Assembly: GCA_947169975.1 (NCBI GenBank)
Contig: CAMVRT010000006.1
Coordinates: 1-64,000, forward strand
DNA length: 64,000 nucleotides
DNA from: an uncultured Oscillospiraceae bacterium
GTDB taxonomy: Bacteria > Bacillota > Clostridia > Oscillospirales > Oscillospiraceae
Direction: 5' to 3'
The notes beneath the pieces were generated by a model, which worked only from the letters and a program-made list of their open reading frames with translations, ran no database searches and had not been told where the DNA came from. The position numbers were made by a program, and so were the translations under genes. Positions 16,801-23,770 of this stretch are shown piece after piece. Position 1 is the stretch's first letter. Every line of letters starts with the position of its first letter.

Positions 16801-19628
16801 TAGTCCACGCGGAAGGTGGTGGCCTGGTTGCCGGGGAAGGTGATGTCGGAGGGGTTCACGCCGCTTTCACCGCCGGTGGGATCCAGCACCACGCGGAAGC
16901 GGATCATGGTCCACTTGGCGTAGATCTGCACGGCGTGGTTGGGCATCTCCTGGCTGAAGTCGAACTCCGTGTCAAAGCCGGGGTCGGCGTACCAGCCGTC
17001 GAAATAGCAGCCCTCAGGGCCGTTGGTGGGCACGTAGCCGGCCAGATCGCTCAGGCTCTTCTCCCAGTAGACGGACTCGGTCTTCACCTGGCTGTTGTTG
17101 GACTCGAAGACGAAGTTCCACTGGTTGCGCTTGAAGTAGAAATAGGCGTGTCCGCTGGAGCCGATATCACTGTAAGAGCAGGAGACCTGGCCTCCGTTCC
17201 ACTGGGTGGCGCTGTTATAGTTGTTTGTGGTCTTGTTGTAGCGGTCCAGCTCGTAGCCGAAATACTCGTCGCCGGCGAAATAGAGCGTTTCGCCGGATTT
17301 CAACGCACCTTCGTCCAGCGTGATCGTAAAGTTGCCGTCCGTGTCCTGTCCCAGGCAGGTGTAGGGACGGGTGGTGCTGGAGACCTCATATTGGTTGAGG
17401 TAGTAGTCGATGGTGGTGGATGTGGTGGCCTCACCGGTCGTGTACTGGAACATCTTGTTCTGGTACCGGCCGGTGGTCGCGTCGTGCCACATCAGGTACT
17501 GGCCGGAGTAGGGCCAGTCGTTTCCGCTGATGGTGGTAGAGGCGCTGGACCAGTCAAAGGAATCCATGGTGCTGCCATACAGGCCCTGGATGCTGCCGAA
17601 CTGGACATCGGCGGAATTGTTGGACAATGTTTCCGTATCAAACGTCAGGTGGTAGACGGTGCCGGTATAACGGGTCGTACATGCAGCATTCGTATACCAG
17701 GTGGGGTTACTGTAGTCACCATCGCTGTAGGTTGATGCGTTGGTATAAATGCGGAAATATGAATAATTTCCAGAACTGCCAGAGCGTCCATAGTGAGGAT
17801 AATAGGAACTGTAATAATTTCCACTATTGAAAGTGGAATACCCGGTGGTCAGATCACCGTAGAAATTGTAGGTGATGACCTTGCGGTCGTAATACACGTT
17901 CAGCGTGGTTGAGCCGTCGCCCTTGACGACCACGGAGGCGGTGTCGGAGTTGGTTCCGTTATAGCTGAAGTAGAAGCCCATCTCGCCGATGTTGCTGGCG
18001 TCGTTGCCGCCCAGGCGGTTATCGGCGGTGGTGCCGCTGGTCGAGGTGTTGATGGTCACGGACTGGCCGGTGGTGGCCGTCCGCACATCGCTCTTGTAGA
18101 ACGAGTAGGTCTTGGCCACCAGATTGTTGGGGTTCGGATCGGGAACCGTGTCCACCGCGTCCACAGAATCGGTGGGGTTCTGCTGCCAGAAGACGACCTG
18201 ATAGGTGGTCTGCTTGGGCTCCCACTTGGCGTAGATGGTGGTGTCCTCACTGATGGGGCTGCCGAAGATGAAGCGGGTGGTAAAGGTGTAGCGTCCATTG
18301 GCGTCCTTCACGGGATTGCCGTCTGCGTCAAGCTGGACGTTCCACCAGCCCTTGAACTCGTAGCCGGTACGGGTGGGCGCAGCGGGGGCGACAGTGTTCG
18401 TACCCTCTTCATAGAACGCCGGGCCGATATAGCTGGTGCTGGTGTCGTCCGCGTCCTGATCCTTATAGGTATCGAAGACCAGCCAGTGACCGGTGTTCAG
18501 ATAGGGGTAGAGCTGAAGGTCGGTGCTCAGATCATAAGTCGTGCCATTCTTGTAAACGTTGCCGCCATCTTCACCGATGTAATGGGTGTTGAGCGTATCC
18601 TTATACAGGGGATAGTCGCCCATGACGTCGACGTAGTTCTCCGTGACCCAACCGGCGAAGTTCTGCTCACCCATGAAGCCCACGTAGCTCCAGTCGATCT
18701 TCACGCTCTCAGTGGTGTTGCCGCTGTGGATGTGGTAGGACTGGGTCGTCAGCACGGCACCGGCCTGGTCGTGGTACACCACGTAGCGCACCTCATACAC
18801 CTTGGCGTAGTAGTTCAGGGTATCGCCGTCGGTGTAGGAGGCGTAGTTGGCCTTGACCTCGGCATTGATCTCATCCACGGACCAGCCCTTGGACTGCTCA
18901 GTGAAGGACCTGGTGTCGGCCCAGCCCTCAAAGCTCTGGGTGCTGGTCAGGTCGGGAACGCCGGGATCGAACACCAGGACCTTGGCCTCCTTGTCCTCGG
19001 CAGACAGGTCGCCGTATCTGGTCAGGTTGATCACCTGCTGGCTGATGGGCTCAGCGTTGGCATCGGTGCTGGTGTAGAACTTGACGTTCAGATACTCGTT
19101 TTCATCGCCGCCGGAGACCGCATACACGGAGAAGTCCTTGGAGCTGAAGCTGGTGCCGGAGCCCATGACCTCCACGGGCACGCTGCCGCTCTCGATCTCC
19201 TCGGCGCTGCAGTCCAGATGCAGCACGGTGGGGTTCAGCGTGTTGGCAATGGCGTCGGACGCCAGGGTGACGGACACGTTCTTCTCAGGCTCGATCTCGC
19301 TGCCCTCGTAATAGAACGTGATATCCTCGGCTGCCACGATGGTGCCGCCGATGCCGTCGGTGTTGTCCACAATGGCCTGCACGGCAGGCAGACTGACGGA
19401 CTTGACATTCAGTGTGGTGCCCTGGGGCAGTGCGCCCTCGGGAGCGTCCACCGTGACGGACACGCCGGTGGCGCGGTCTGTCGCTTTGAGCTGCTGGGCA
19501 GGCATCTCGGGCCCCTGAGATCCACTGCCCCAGCCCCACTGGTTGCCGCCCGCGGCGAATACTTCCATCGGGCAGAGCGAGAACGCCATAACCAGTGCCA
19601 GCACCAGGCTCAACATTCTTTTCTTCAT
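13815..19628 (-). CDS. giant secreted InlB-repeat surface protein, copy 1
   Basis: 1937-aa exported protein. Residues 1-25 are a signal peptide (MKKRML...EVFA). A conserved N-terminal domain (about 26-165) includes APEGALPQGT and YYEGSEIEPEKNVSVTLAS and is almost identical to copy 2. Several Listeria-Bacteroides (InlB_B) repeats follow, recognisable by GYEFKGWW, GYTLLGWY and TIYAKW. They are interspersed with Tyr/Ser/Thr/Gly-rich segments. The last 400 residues are again conserved with copy 2 and end STITPYTDPTNP. I see no LPXTG, SLH or choline-binding anchor. Probably an adhesin or sheath protein. AAGGAGG precedes ATG 19628. First gene of cassette copy 1. Confidence 0.85.
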   Translation of the reverse strand: MKKRMLSLVLALVMAFSLCPMEVFAAGGNQWGWGSGSQGPEMPAQQLKATDRATGVSVTVDAPEGALPQGTTLNVKSVSLPAVQAIVDNTDGIGGTIVAAEDITFYYEGSEIEPEKNVSVTLASDAIANTLNPTVLHLDCSAEEIESGSVPVEVMGSGTSFSSKDFSVYAVSGGDENEYLNVKFYTSTDANAEPISQQVINLTRYGDLSAEDKEAKVLVFDPGVPDLTSTQSFEGWADTRSFTEQSKGWSVDEINAEVKANYASYTDGDTLNYYAKVYEVRYVVYHDQAGAVLTTQSYHIHSGNTTESVKIDWSYVGFMGEQNFAGWVTENYVDVMGDYPLYKDTLNTHYIGEDGGNVYKNGTTYDLSTDLQLYPYLNTGHWLVFDTYKDQDADDTSTSYIGPAFYEEGTNTVAPAAPTRTGYEFKGWWNVQLDADGNPVKDANGRYTFTTRFIFGSPISEDTTIYAKWEPKQTTYQVVFWQQNPTDSVDAVDTVPDPNPNNLVAKTYSFYKSDVRTATTGQSVTINTSTSGTTADNRLGGNDASNIGEMGFYFSYNGTNSDTASVVVKGDGSTTLNVYYDRKVITYNFYGDLTTGYSTFNSGNYYSSYYPHYGRSGSSGNYSYFRIYTNASTYSDGDYSNPTWYTNAACTTRYTGTVYHLTFDTETLSNNSADVQFGSIQGLYGSTMDSFDWSSASTTISGNDWPYSGQYLMWHDATTGRYQNKMFQYTTGEATTSTTIDYYLNQYEVSSTTRPYTCLGQDTDGNFTITLDEGALKSGETLYFAGDEYFGYELDRYNKTTNNYNSATQWNGGQVSCSYSDIGSSGHAYFYFKRNQWNFVFESNNSQVKTESVYWEKSLSDLAGYVPTNGPEGCYFDGWYADPGFDTEFDFSQEMPNHAVQIYAKWTMIRFRVVLDPTGGESGVNPSDITFPGNQATTFRVDYGELVEGSSINNAQRTGYTLLGWYLDKNHTIPYNFSNPVTTSTQNVDMDYINASATDRQGDDPWNINSETGNPLHYTDVGRDNVRGKLTIYALWRQDPDGVVGINVKYLADDKDGNDGTFSQNSEHTWNDPKIYADQAMAFGQPASTPDNTGLQFLYWEILDRDGNPVDKAYPGQLWRVNYSYAVEEAVSGAGSNAASPVALSTETPKLSRPGEIVHPTAETMTVYAPVDTIETGADYLIGVKASNGTTYLLMSYNPSTGTYYGSASLSGYTTDHLSYAIPAVLDENGNVTGVDSSNISGATLAHVEWIFNSTSNSKYSIQSGYNSNYYLRVGDDDSTTNLNLYPASYSSGYGATWVWDSSTHRLSHYYSSSYYRLYLSMLNVSGVPTYFDVDYDTDYAKTVQLFKKTTIEVGPTMHTVTFMDGYTNTKIADVQVEDGTAAAAPDAPDHSAQGMIFTGWDTAFDNVTENITVTAQYVNKSTLSYTVTFRYMNSDGEWVTSTQTVQHGQDATAPTLPTPPTGYTFNSWDKKLTNITSNLTINAVYKQTATKKYVVTLRAVYGRKENGKTSINWYLNDGTAAVYKMTDIKLNTAYDIPTPNDDTITYTVPARDGQTKTLVYEDHVFLGWARVPNATGAAPWSDHSELNESDLYLEWLPNEGTPNEGTYKLHGSAGNVKYSQVAADNDRPYHDMYAVWGKVFYVCHSGTGVVERRVISATTGTGDNRAAKTFNLTALVPKGTEEQRYADGFLYGGYYKAYDGKDSTYGKSLWTAPKEAATAAELNATGSAVVTKANAVEKYDAAKVNPGVTWKWDDAYKADDGDAPGNAIVPEAGQTYYIKEVPTSYLQHYTHYTYKFGTTNEIHNMITKLWMVTAIDDNNYQSYGIKYDGTPHDGKVAKSLTIMTKTEPVTSVKLTPDSIFGSKGVKNGYLVYTAIEWPTQDSITDILNYWVTPDNMMVTGTAQRGLVRIQSADTIKIGTIKTPASTITPYTDPTNP

Positions 19629-19791
19629 CGTTTTCCTCCTTGCTCACTGCCTGCGCCTTGTTTGACACAGACTGGAATTTACCGCTAGATTTGCGCTCTC
19701 CACACGCCGGGCAAATGGCCGGTGTACGGCGGGGGGAGCAGAGCTGCGTTTGCCGCGAAAACGGCGTACTCCCACACTTTTACATAGTAAG

Positions 19792-19820
19792 AGTATATAT
19801 AGTATTGTAGTGATTCACCA
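19792..19820 (-). promoter_or_regulatory. probable activator-dependent promoter of giant gene copy 1
   Basis: On the minus strand TATACT (19792-19797) lies 17 nt from a very poor -35 (TGGTGA, 19815-19820). Phased half-sites start immediately upstream at 19821, the layout of a promoter needing an OmpR-type activator. It leaves a leader of about 160 nt. Confidence 0.5.
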
Positions 19821-19860
19821 TAGGCAAATCTACGACTACAGTGTGGCAATACTGCGGCAA
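19821..19860. promoter_or_regulatory. 11-bp-phased direct repeats (candidate regulator site)
   Basis: GGCAA half-sites start at 19823, 19845 and 19856 on the plus strand, spaced 22 and 11 bp. The last two form TGTGGCAA and TGCGGCAA. OmpR/PhoB-family proteins bind direct repeats about 11 bp apart. The array lies between the divergent promoters of the giant gene and the regulator gene. Confidence 0.6.
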
Positions 19861-19863
19861 GCC

Positions 19864-19892
19864 TTGCATTTTTGAGCCTAATGATTGATAAT
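19864..19892 (+). promoter_or_regulatory. promoter of the orphan regulator gene
   Basis: TTGCAT (19864-19869), a 17-nt spacer and GATAAT (19887-19892) lie 60 nt before the ATG at 19952. The phased repeats end 4 nt upstream of the -35, so autoregulation is plausible. An inverted repeat GCACA/TGTGC follows within the leader. Confidence 0.6.
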
Positions 19893-19951
19893 AAATGTGG
19901 CACAAATATGTGCAAAATTTGAGACACCTTGCGGCGGGGAGGATTGATGAA

Positions 19952-20665
19952 ATGGCGCATCAAATCTTTGTTGCAGACGACAATAAGGAAATGCGTGAGG
20001 TGATCCGTTCCCACCTGGAAAACGATGGTTTTTCCGTGGATTGCTATGGAGACGGCACAGCACTTATCGCTGCGTGCGAGAACAGGGCACCGGATTTGGT
20101 GATCACAAATGTTCTGTTGCCAAAAATGGACGGTTTGAGCATCTGCGCACGGCTGCGACGCACGCTGCCGCAAATCCCGGTTATCCTGCTGTCCGCGAGG
20201 GATGACGCCTTTGAACGAGTGACCGGCTTTACATTCGGCTGTGACGACTATGTGGTCATCCCGTTTCTCCCACTGGAGTTGGTTGCCCGGGTGCGCGCTG
20301 TTTTGCGGCGTTGCGGCGACCCGGGTGCTGCAACGCAGGAGAATCATCGCTTGATCTACGGGCCGCTGACGCTTGATCCAGAGCAGCGAACGGCTTGCAT
20401 TGCGGGTACAGCTCTGGCGTTGACACCGGCGGAGTTCGATTTCCTTGCCTATCTGGCCGAACGCGGCGGGACGGCGGTGAGCCGCAAGGAGCTGTTAAAA
20501 AACCTCTGGAAGTCGGAGTGGCAGGCGGACACCAGGGCGACGGACGATTTGGTCAAACGGCTGCGCCGCAAGCTCCGGGAGATCGACAGCCCCGTCCGCA
20601 TCGAAACCGTGTGGGGCTTCGGTTTCCGGCTCGCCTTGGACGAGGCCATGGACGAGGCGAAATGA
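19952..20665 (+). CDS. OmpR-family response regulator with degenerate receiver domain
   Basis: 237-aa regulator. Receiver domain (1-120): D9-D10 are present, but the phosphoacceptor position in the PDLV...LLP motif is N53 (AAT codon, 20108-20110), and the invariant Lys of the KPF motif is I103 (YVVIPF). Switch residue S81 remains. The winged-helix domain (about 135-232) is intact, with LTPAEFDFLAYL and a terminal VWGFGFRL. No histidine kinase gene adjoins. It probably acts without phosphorylation, by constitutive dimerisation or ligand binding. ATG 19952 is chosen for GGGGAGG 9 nt upstream. Lying between the two cassettes, it is the obvious candidate to control both. Confidence 0.88.
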   Translation: MAHQIFVADDNKEMREVIRSHLENDGFSVDCYGDGTALIAACENRAPDLVITNVLLPKMDGLSICARLRRTLPQIPVILLSARDDAFERVTGFTFGCDDYVVIPFLPLELVARVRAVLRRCGDPGAATQENHRLIYGPLTLDPEQRTACIAGTALALTPAEFDFLAYLAERGGTAVSRKELLKNLWKSEWQADTRATDDLVKRLRRKLREIDSPVRIETVWGFGFRLALDEAMDEAK

Positions 20666-20681
20666 TATATACATAGCAAAA

Positions 20682-20722
20682 GACGCGCTGCTTTCGGAGA
20701 TGAAAGCAGCGCGTCGTATTTT
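20682..20722. terminator. bidirectional terminator
   Basis: A 14-bp stem (20682-20695 with 20702-20715) with a 6-nt loop is followed by GTATTTTGC on the plus side, and has GCAAAA on the other flank so that the minus strand also reads TTTTGC. It separates the convergent regulator and cassette copy 2. Confidence 0.8.
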
Positions 20723-20739
20723 GCTTGAGTTGACAGGGC

Positions 20740-21924
20740 TTATTTAATGATGCCGTAGCGTTTGAGCAGCGCAATGCGATCCCGGCCGATGCGCAGAGTT
20801 TCTGTGGGCCTCACCGCCTTGCGACCGGCGAGGTATCCCCAGATCCGCTGGACCCATGCCGTCGGCAGCAGCCATGGCTTCGTGCGCAGGTAGGCGTAGC
20901 GGCCGGACAAATCCTTTGCCGGCGGGAACACCGAGCGCAGCGCCCCGCCCCGGCGTCTTCCCGTGCGGTCAGCCGCCACGGCGTCCAGCGTCAGCGTACT
21001 GCTGTGGAGCCGGTCGATGTCCTCCGCGCCATATATGCCGCCGGAGAGGATGTCCTCCAGCAGCGGCTCAAGATCCTCGTCACAGCCGGCAAAAGCCGCG
21101 GGCGCGGCAAGCCCCAGATATGTCTCGCCGATGGCGAAGAGAGCCGCGGCAAAGCGGCGGATATGCAGCGTCTCACAGGCAGAGGCGATGTGTTCCCAGT
21201 CCAGCTCGCTGCCGTATCGCGCAGCGAACAATCCCATGTCGCAGATCTGCCGGATGCCGACGCCGCCGTGAAGCAGGTGCTTGTAGGCGTGGCACAGGAG
21301 ATACAGCATGTGATCCGTGGGCGACAGTGTGCGAAAGCGCACGCCCTGAATCTCCACCATTATGCTGCGCTCCAATGCATGGATGAAAGGTGCGTTGCAG
21401 TCGCCATAGGCGTCGGAGCCCTCGGCAAGCAGGCGGCGGTGAACCTCCAGATAGAGATGCCGTCCCTGATCCCGGAACGTGATCTCCTCTGCGTCCGGTG
21501 CGGGATCGCCGTCTATGTGCAGGCCGCAGCCCAGCAGCGCGTCACGGAGCAGGGGATAGTCGTCATCCGACACCAGCAGATCCTCGTCCGTGGATGGCCG
21601 CTGCTCCGGCTGGGGATAGAGATCCCGCAGGATGATGCCCTTAATGACCAGCGGCTGCGCTCCGCGATTCAACAGCTCCCGGTACAGCAGCAGGAAATCC
21701 GCCGTGCGCTGGGCCTGCCGGATGGTAAGCTGTCTGGCCAGGTTTTTCATGGGGGCATTTTCGCTACCGACAGCCTCCGCCACCAGCGGCAGAATGCTGT
21801 GGATGTGGGCCAGCCGTGTCAGATCCCGTTGATCGGCAGAGGAGAGGGAGTCACCCCATGAAAAAGCCTCACCGTGGATGGCGCAGCGCAAAGCCTCCAG
21901 CAGCCGTTCTTCGACCTTTTTCAT
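20740..21924 (-). CDS. nucleotidyltransferase family protein, cassette copy 2
   Basis: 394 aa, the same length as copy 1 (10634-11818), with all motifs conserved: VIKGIILRDLYP, then STDEDLLV carrying the D-x-D metal site. Differences cluster in the first 170 residues (for example MKKVEERLLEALRCAIHGEAFSW). The rest is identical apart from the final residue (K for D). Last gene of cassette copy 2, 3 nt after the repeat protein. The acceptor is unknown. Retention of identical C-terminal halves suggests that both copies use the same partner or acceptor. Confidence 0.8.
   Translation of the reverse strand: MKKVEERLLEALRCAIHGEAFSWGDSLSSADQRDLTRLAHIHSILPLVAEAVGSENAPMKNLARQLTIRQAQRTADFLLLYRELLNRGAQPLVIKGIILRDLYPQPEQRPSTDEDLLVSDDDYPLLRDALLGCGLHIDGDPAPDAEEITFRDQGRHLYLEVHRRLLAEGSDAYGDCNAPFIHALERSIMVEIQGVRFRTLSPTDHMLYLLCHAYKHLLHGGVGIRQICDMGLFAARYGSELDWEHIASACETLHIRRFAAALFAIGETYLGLAAPAAFAGCDEDLEPLLEDILSGGIYGAEDIDRLHSSTLTLDAVAADRTGRRRGGALRSVFPPAKDLSGRYAYLRTKPWLLPTAWVQRIWGYLAGRKAVRPTETLRIGRDRIALLKRYGIIK
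20746..21423. repeat. 678-bp identical block shared with 10640-11317
   Basis: Partner of the block in copy 1. A second shorter shared stretch lies at 21685-21759 (11579-11653 in copy 1), so identity is patchy, as expected for gene conversion. Confidence 0.85.
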
Positions 21925-21927
21925 GTC

Positions 21928-22368
21928 TTACAGACCGCCGGAGCCCTGGCCTTCGGGAACGATAATGACCAGGTTGCCGTTTTCATCGATGTAGTAGTCC
22001 GGCTCACCGTCGCCGTCGGGATCGGTGGGATCGTCCGGATTTGTTGGCTCCACAGGATTGGTGGGGTTATCCGGATCGACGGGCTCCACCGGGTTGGTGG
22101 GATTATCCGGATCCGTGGGCTCCACAGGAATGGTAGGATCCAACGGGCCTACGGGACTGACGGGATCGGTGTTCTCCGGGGGCGCTGCCGGATCCGTGGG
22201 AGCTGCCGGTTCGGAGGGATCGTTTGTCTTGCCGGGATCAGCGGGATCCGCAGTGCTGGCAGACGGCGTCTGCGGTGCGGAGGGAATCTTTCCGCCCTGC
22301 CAGATCAGCACAGCGATGACCAGCAACGTGACAATGGCCAGCACGAGGATCAGTATTTTTCTACTCAT
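21928..22368 (-). CDS. membrane-anchored Pro/Asp/Thr-repeat protein with conserved tail, copy 2
   Basis: 146-aa counterpart of the gene at 11822-12382. Residues 4-24 are a hydrophobic anchor ending LIWQGG, with no Cys, which argues that copy 1 is also a signal anchor and not a lipoprotein. The stalk (about 30-120) is a degenerate DPDNPTNPVEP repeat, shorter than in copy 1. The tail YYIDENGNLVIIV...GQGSGGL is conserved. It overlaps the PqqD-like gene by 8 nt. The function is unknown; a variable stalk with a fixed tip suggests presentation of the tail outside the membrane. Confidence 0.75.
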   Translation of the reverse strand: MSRKILILVLAIVTLLVIAVLIWQGGKIPSAPQTPSASTADPADPGKTNDPSEPAAPTDPAAPPENTDPVSPVGPLDPTIPVEPTDPDNPTNPVEPVDPDNPTNPVEPTNPDDPTDPDGDGEPDYYIDENGNLVIIVPEGQGSGGL

Positions 22369-22663
22369 GTCTTCCTCCTTGCTCCACGGGGAGCAGATAA
22401 TTCAGCTCCAGCATCTGCCGGAGAAAGTCCTCCACGGCCTGCCGCGCAGCAGAGGGATTGGGAATGTCGTATTCATTGTCCAACGCGGCCATGAGGCCGT
22501 CCAGATCCGCACCGGACATCATCTGCCGCCACAGGAAGGCGGAGGTTTCGTTGATCTCCGTCACGTAGGGGCACAGGTCCCGGATGGCTGCTGCGGCCAC
22601 CAGTACGTGTTCGCCGCAGACGGCAGTCAATACCACGCCGGGGCGTGTCTTATAGTGTGTCAT
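22361..22663 (-). CDS. PqqD family protein (RRE-like peptide chaperone), copy 2
   Basis: 100 aa, closely matching the copy 1 protein over its whole length (MTHYKTRPGVVLTAVCGEHVLV at the start). The fold order beta-strands then three helices is as in PqqD. The gene overlaps the kinase gene by 14 nt, with its AAAGGAGG inside the kinase reading frame. The predicted role is to bind a leader-like segment, most plausibly in the adjacent 93-aa protein, and present it to the kinase. That link is inference from order and family. Confidence 0.8.
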   Translation of the reverse strand: MTHYKTRPGVVLTAVCGEHVLVAAAAIRDLCPYVTEINETSAFLWRQMMSGADLDGLMAALDNEYDIPNPSAARQAVEDFLRQMLELNYLLPVEQGGRHE

Positions 22664-23381
22664 GGCGGCCTCCTTTCAGTGTCTGACGCAGCAGGGCGGT
22701 GGATGCGTCGTCACCCCGGTTCTCGAAGAACCACATGGGGGCGCAGCGCAGGATCTTGTCCACCAGCCCGCTCAGCGCCAGGATCTCCTCTTCATCCTCC
22801 GGCCGCACCATGAACTGGCGGAACAGCAGGGGGATGGCGTCGCAGACGGGCAGGGGATAGATAGTGTTCGCCTCTTTCTGCTCCAACCGGACGACGCCGC
22901 CCAGGGGAGCGGAGAGGGACCGGTCGCCCATGTGCTCCTTGCCGTTCCAGGGGCTGGGGTGGACCCAGACAGAGCCGTCGTTGCGGCCCTCCAGCACGGG
23001 CATGTCGCCGCAGATCATTTGGACCTCACCGGGGAAGAGACGCTGCCAGTTGCGGAACTGGGTGGTCTTTCCCACGCCGCTGGGCCCGGCGACCAGCCAG
23101 GCATGGCCCTGCCACAGGAAGGCGGCGGCGTGGAACAGGCAGCAGCCGTAGCGCAGCAGGGGATGGCAGGTAGAGCCGATGAGAGCGCGGTGCTCCAGAT
23201 ACGGCCCGTGGGTTCCCCGCGGCAGCAGAGCGCGTACATAGTCCAGCCACGTATCCGTGACGCAGACGTCTGAGGCGTCGTCGGGTGCTTCATGCATATA
23301 ATCGCCGAAAAAGCGGCGCGTCTCCGGCCAGCGCAGCGCGTAGCGCACGGGGTGACCGGCGTATTCCACCTGATAGATCAT
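22650..23381 (-). CDS. HPr kinase-like P-loop protein, copy 2
   Basis: 243 aa, same length as copy 1. Walker A GPSGVGKT at 99-106, H84 before it and D126 (MICGD) after it are all conserved. The region after the P-loop is nearly identical to copy 1, whereas about 20-70 is diverged. Such a split, with a constant ATP site and a variable N-terminal part, would fit recognition of different substrates. AGGAG precedes ATG 23381. No HPr, PTS or CcpA gene is nearby, so a classical catabolite-repression role is unlikely. Confidence 0.8.
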   Translation of the reverse strand: MIYQVEYAGHPVRYALRWPETRRFFGDYMHEAPDDASDVCVTDTWLDYVRALLPRGTHGPYLEHRALIGSTCHPLLRYGCCLFHAAAFLWQGHAWLVAGPSGVGKTTQFRNWQRLFPGEVQMICGDMPVLEGRNDGSVWVHPSPWNGKEHMGDRSLSAPLGGVVRLEQKEANTIYPLPVCDAIPLLFRQFMVRPEDEEEILALSGLVDKILRCAPMWFFENRGDDASTALLRQTLKGGRHDTL

Positions 23382-23408
23382 GGCTGCTCCTAAAGGGTAA
23401 GATCTTGG

Positions 23409-23448
23409 GAAAAGAATAGCGTGGAGATGCCCCCACGCTATTCTTTTC
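23409..23448 (-). terminator. terminator-like attenuator, copy 2
   Basis: Same 16-bp stem and 8-nt loop as at 13429-13468, again 5 nt after the small-protein stop and upstream of the kinase gene. The flanks differ (for example GATCTTGG against GATCGTGG), so the hairpin itself looks conserved. Confidence 0.7.
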
Positions 23449-23453
23449 AGTTG

Positions 23454-23735
23454 TTAGGGGTTGGGCTGGTTCAGATCAATGCCGGGATTGTAGTCTCCCC
23501 ATGCCTCGGCGCTGAGATGGTTAGAAAGCCACCACCGACGGTAGTCTTCCCTATCCATGTCCCCGTCACCGTCCATGTCGCAGGCAAACGATTGCTGCCA
23601 CGTTGAAAAGTCGCAGGGAGTAGCATCAGGCGTGCCCATGCCGGAGCCGTAGCCCGAATCATCGCCATCACCGGGGGTGTCGCCGGGACCGCGGGTCAAC
23701 AGAACGTAAGGATATGCAAAGTATTTCTTATTCAT
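23454..23735 (-). CDS. small protein with conserved N-terminal motif and EF-hand-like loop, copy 2
   Basis: 93-aa protein. Residues 3-16 (KKYFAYPYVLLTRG) match copy 1. A Gly/Asp/Ser linker (17-40) is variable. C41 and C52 flank FSTWQQSFA. D53-D64 (DMDGDGDMDRED) is a textbook 12-residue calcium loop like one half of a dockerin. RRWWLSNHLS follows, then the tail YNPGIDLNQP. A single dockerin half would be unusual. The N-terminal Tyr/Pro/Leu/Thr/Gly pattern loosely recalls lasso leader peptides recognised by PqqD-like domains. There is no signal peptide, so export would need processing or a dedicated transporter. It is 35 nt after the giant gene. Confidence 0.72.
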   Translation of the reverse strand: MNKKYFAYPYVLLTRGPGDTPGDGDDSGYGSGMGTPDATPCDFSTWQQSFACDMDGDGDMDREDYRRWWLSNHLSAEAWGDYNPGIDLNQPNP

Positions 23736-23770
23736 TGTAAATCACCTCAATCTTTCTGTCGTATCGTCGG

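Noticed and set aside
19685-20347. Minus-strand 220-codon frame over the regulator gene
   Set aside because: It overlaps a clear OmpR-family gene and both mapped promoters, with no protein family features.
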